Below, one piece after another: positions 5,059 through 5,117 of a stretch of 5,117 nucleotides of DNA. The translations under genes and the position numbers were made by a program. Every line of letters begins with the position of its first letter. The first letter of the stretch is position 1. This DNA comes from an uncultured Coriobacteriaceae bacterium (GTDB lineage: Bacteria; Actinomycetota; Coriobacteriia; Coriobacteriales; Atopobiaceae), in the NCBI GenBank assembly GCA_900549525.1, contig UWSJ01000102.1, forward strand, positions 1 through 5,117, in the 5' to 3' direction. The notes under the pieces are model-generated. The model was not told the DNA's origin. It did no database searches and saw only the letters and a list, made by a program, of their open reading frames with translations.

Positions 5059-5117
5059 CCGTTCGGCGACGGCCAAGGTGTCAGTCGGGTTCTCGCGTCC
5101 GTGCCGTTCGCCGACGG
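5059..5117. repeat. Repeated, near-palindromic 14-mer at the window end
   Basis: CCGTTCGGCGACGG (5059-5072) and CCGTTCGCCGACGG (5104-5117) differ at one base. Because the unit is nearly palindromic, the two copies are also almost complementary and could form a long stem with two single-base bulges around a 31-base loop. No T-run is visible, so it is not a clear terminator for the operon; the window ends at the second copy. The rest of 5014-5117 shows nothing coding. Confidence 0.5.

Noticed and set aside
2851..5076. A 741-codon open frame on the minus strand across the permease and ATPase genes
   Set aside because: It is antisense to two genes with full family motifs; its Ala/Arg/His/Asp-rich translation has no domain and is the usual shadow of GC-rich codon bias.

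Overview
The window is GC-rich and uses mostly G/C-ending codons. Four protein genes all lie on the + strand. Protein style (a twin-arginine lipoprotein, Ala/Ser/Thr-rich linkers, RGTP-type amino-acid permease) fits an actinobacterium. My best guess is Coriobacteriia (Olsenella/Atopobium/Collinsella/Eggerthella relatives), but this is an impression from protein style, not a database result.

Layout. (1) 1-1131: the C-terminal 376 residues of a type I glutamine synthetase homologue whose N-terminus lies before the window. (2) 1132-1842: a 711-bp stretch with no convincing gene. It holds a perfect 33-bp tandem duplication, several dyads and hairpins, two copies of a GTCGTACATT-led element, an AT-rich island (about 1655-1735) that is the likely promoter zone, and a leader that can fold in competing ways. 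(3) 1843-2694: a Tat-type lipoprotein, the solute-binding protein of a polar amino acid ABC importer. (4) 2708-2752: a strong hairpin between the binding protein and permease genes. (5) 2812-4164: a permease with a cleavable-looking signal peptide and a beta-rich extracytoplasmic domain of about 140 residues ahead of the usual HisM/GlnP-type membrane domain. (6) 4177-5013: the GlnQ-type ATPase. (7) 5014-5117: a non-coding end with a repeated 14-mer.

The last three genes form one apparent importer operon: binding protein, a single permease that probably homodimerises, and ATPase. The hairpin after the binding-protein gene probably makes that protein more abundant than the membrane parts. The glutamine synthetase homologue is separated from the operon by a long regulatory-looking gap, so a shared role in glutamine/glutamate handling is only suggested by adjacency.

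Two points stand out. The glutamine synthetase homologue aligns without gaps but has lost three of the six canonical metal ligands and neighbouring substrate residues, so it looks like a pseudoenzyme or a re-purposed enzyme. The permease carries an unusual N-terminal ectodomain that is not a substrate-binding domain. The binding protein also has Asn where an Asp normally grips the amino group of the ligand.
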